From Sycon ciliatum (lineage: Eukaryota; Porifera; Calcarea; Leucosolenida; Sycettidae): a stretch of 64,000 nucleotides of DNA. The first letter of the stretch is position 1, and every line of letters starts with the position of its first letter. Position numbers and translations under genes: made by a program. Location of the stretch: assembly GCF_964019385.1 (NCBI RefSeq), contig NC_088653.1, positions 17,948,889-18,012,888 on the forward strand. Direction: 5' to 3'. Below the pieces are notes generated by a model. That model worked only from the letters and a program-made list of their open reading frames with translations, ran no database searches and was not told the origin of the DNA. This document shows positions 62,301 to 64,000 of this stretch, piece by piece.

Positions 62301-63150
62301 GAGCTGCCTGTACCACCGTGTCAAAAGGCTGTCCAACTACATGGCAGGACGATGACTGAGGTAAGGAAGCTTTTACTCGTTTCGATTGGTCTGCTGTTCT
62401 GTCGTTATGCTCGAATTTTTTCCATTTTCAAGGAGCGTATCGCGTTTGTTTGATGTTGCTTGAATGAATGCCCTAAAAGTAAGCAACCACTTCGTAATAG
62501 TCCTCAAGGACTGCAACGACTTTGCATCAATCGTATACGATCGTCTAGCTATCATCAATTATTATTTTATTTCATGAGAAATGTATTTTTATCCCTATGA
62601 TAATTATGTGAACTCCACGACACTCTTCCAGTACTAGGTTCTAATGTCAATGGGATCCATAAACGCAGTGCCAGTGTACTAGTAGTAGTAGGAGGAGGAG
62701 GATTTATTGTATGCCGATGACAAGAAAAAGCTTCTCAAGCTAATACATGTACTCGTATTCCATGAAGTAACCGTTTTGATGTCACAAACATGACACTGTG
62801 TCAGTGAAACTGCCTCGTGACAACAAATCATTGCATTTCCATCTTGGGGAAGACTGACTGACGGCAACGCTGTACAGATTGTTCAAATCATCTCATTTTA
62901 ATTTAGTTGCAGCGAAGTGAAACACTGTGTACACTACATGTATGGTGGTGTGTCTGTGCGTCTTGAGTGTGCACAAACGATCTTATTCCTCGTATTACTA
63001 ATAGATTATTTTCCCCACCGTCACCTGTTCACAGGTCTTTGAGTGGATGGATTTTCATTGAGCATCACATTCGTTGAGAACTTGGTAGTTGTGTGCTCCC
63101 ATGCATCATTACGGTAATAAGCGGATCCTTGTGCTATCTATTTGTTGCAG
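62301..63150. other. No gene; LINE-like (TAG)n(GAG)n tail near 62,683
   Basis: TAGTAGTAGTAGGAGGAGGAGGATTTATT at 62,680-62,708 resembles the 3' tail (minus orientation) of the LINE at 40.3 kb. Otherwise unique. Confidence 0.4.
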
Positions 63151-63220
63151 GTGTGCTGATCTTCAGAAGCTTGCGGAACTGAGTGCTGCTGAACATTTGC
63201 ATGGCCATGAGCAATGGTGA
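63151..63220 (+). CDS. Possible terminal exon of the receptor gene
   Basis: The acceptor ATTTGTTGCAG is strong. The phase-2 start left by the membrane exon continues as CADLQKLAELSAAEHLHGHE followed by QW and stop. This would give a very short cytoplasmic tail. Several intervening exons could exist, and phase agreement of one site in three is weak evidence. Confidence 0.2.
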
Positions 63221-64000
63221 AGCTTGCTATTGCAGTCTCAGCATGTGCTAGTATTATGCTGACTACTGCACTATGTTACTCTCTTACACGTGCGTGCATC
63301 CGCCCACGTACGCATTCGTTTCGTATAATTATTTGTTATCCCTCTTGACTTTACGTGTAAATGGGTGGACGTTTTCATGGCTGTTGGAGTTGCGTGTGTA
63401 TTGTGTCTCTACTCTTTTCTTGGTGTTTTCTTGGCGTTGTATAAGTTTGTGTGTGTGTATTTGTGTGTGTGCGCGCGCAAAATAATTTGAAAGCAAATAA
63501 TTAATCCTTGGCTCTCCATTATTCTCTTTCGATTCTTGGTTTTTTCTAGGTATTTTCTTGGCGTTGTGTGGGTGTGTGCGTGCACAATAATTTGGCAACA
63601 CTACATGATTGAGATATTGTAATTTGCAGCGTCTGCGAAGAGACCACTTGATTCGAGGATGGTGTTTGTAGGGTTTTTCATGTAATGAAGTGGCTGCAGT
63701 ACAGTGGCGCCTCAATTGAAATATTTTTTAATTGAAATAAAAATAAAAAGGCGCCTCAATACTATTCTTTAATCTTGAGAAGTGAATGATGTAAAGGATT
63801 AAAGGGAGAGGCCGTTTTCTGGTTAATATTCACTGCTTACAGCAGATCCCATCTATAATTTCGAACTCTGGATAGGAGATGCCTAATTGGCTGGACGTTA
63901 TACAGGGAGTATTGTCCACATAAAGTCTCTTCTTAGTTGATTTCAAAGTTTGGACTCCGTACAGTTGATTTTGGACCAATGGACACTATATATGGGGTGA
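63221..64000. other. No gene recognised; imperfect GT-rich duplication
   Basis: TTTTCTTGGCGTTGT...GTGTGTG...CAATAATTTG occurs at 63,428 and again at 63,552. The inverted partner of 61,684-61,716 is at 63,951-63,988. Confidence 0.4.

Noticed and set aside
1..64000. CRISPR arrays, operons or bacterial genes
   Set aside because: The direct repeats are microsatellites, minisatellites or transposons, and all recognised coding sequence is eukaryotic exons or retroelements.

Overview
The window reads as nuclear DNA of an animal, probably a marine invertebrate. A sponge-like or other early-branching metazoan is possible, but no marker here settles the phylum. The evidence is multi-exon genes with GT-AG introns and phase-1 extracellular domains, many microsatellites, and a very diverse transposon load: DIRS, Penelope-like, APE-type LINEs, an endonuclease-type (RLE) retroelement, an LTR element, hAT-, Harbinger- and mariner-like MITEs, SINEs and hammerhead retrozymes. 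There is no bacterial-style gene packing. Most of the sequence is nested or decayed mobile DNA; the host genes are thin sets of short exons between the insertions.

Host genes. On the minus strand, three exons with matching phases (10,186-10,054 signal peptide; 8,839-8,627 SAM-like helical domain; 8,285-8,145 EGF-like domain) form the start of a secreted or receptor protein. On the plus strand, exons at 42,185-42,266 (signal peptide), 49,849-50,027, 51,305-51,447 plus 52,130-52,257 (one fibronectin type III domain split by an intron), possibly 55,772-55,973, and 57,554-57,676 (transmembrane helix) join in frame into a single-pass receptor. Its first intron holds a 5.2 kb DIRS element.

Hammerhead ribozymes. 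The most notable content is a series of self-cleaving hammerhead motifs that I recognised by core and stem complementarity. There are eight copies in 478-bp tandem units at 33.9-37.4 kb (three on minus, then five on plus, inside a 4.16 kb inverted structure), an older copy at 2.3 kb, a decayed copy at 12.3 kb, two copies in a 228-bp tandem dimer at 13.5-13.9 kb with a third, unrelated one at 14.0 kb, and one at 2.9 kb. The tandem units look like metazoan retrozymes: non-coding retroelements that move through circular RNA.

Layout: 0-1.4 kb dispersed unknown element (also at 58.0-58.8 and 60.2-61.6 kb); 2-4 kb retrozyme relic, foldback MITE, hammerhead, SINE; 4.2-6.4 kb dead LINE (minus); 6.5-10.2 kb Harbinger-like element, foldback MITE, EGF gene and SINE; 10-16 kb microsatellites, retrozymes and a Penelope-like fragment; 16.9-18 kb hAT MITE split by a LINE; 18.9-22.5 kb RLE retroelement with a 1013-aa ORF; 22.7-33.1 kb copies of a family I call R1 (a window-internal label), split by an LTR element and a Harbinger-like element; 33.4-37.5 kb retrozyme array; 38-41 kb microsatellite, large foldback and LINE end; 42.2-57.7 kb receptor gene with R1 and DIRS in intron 1; 58-64 kb dispersed-element copies and mostly unassigned sequence.
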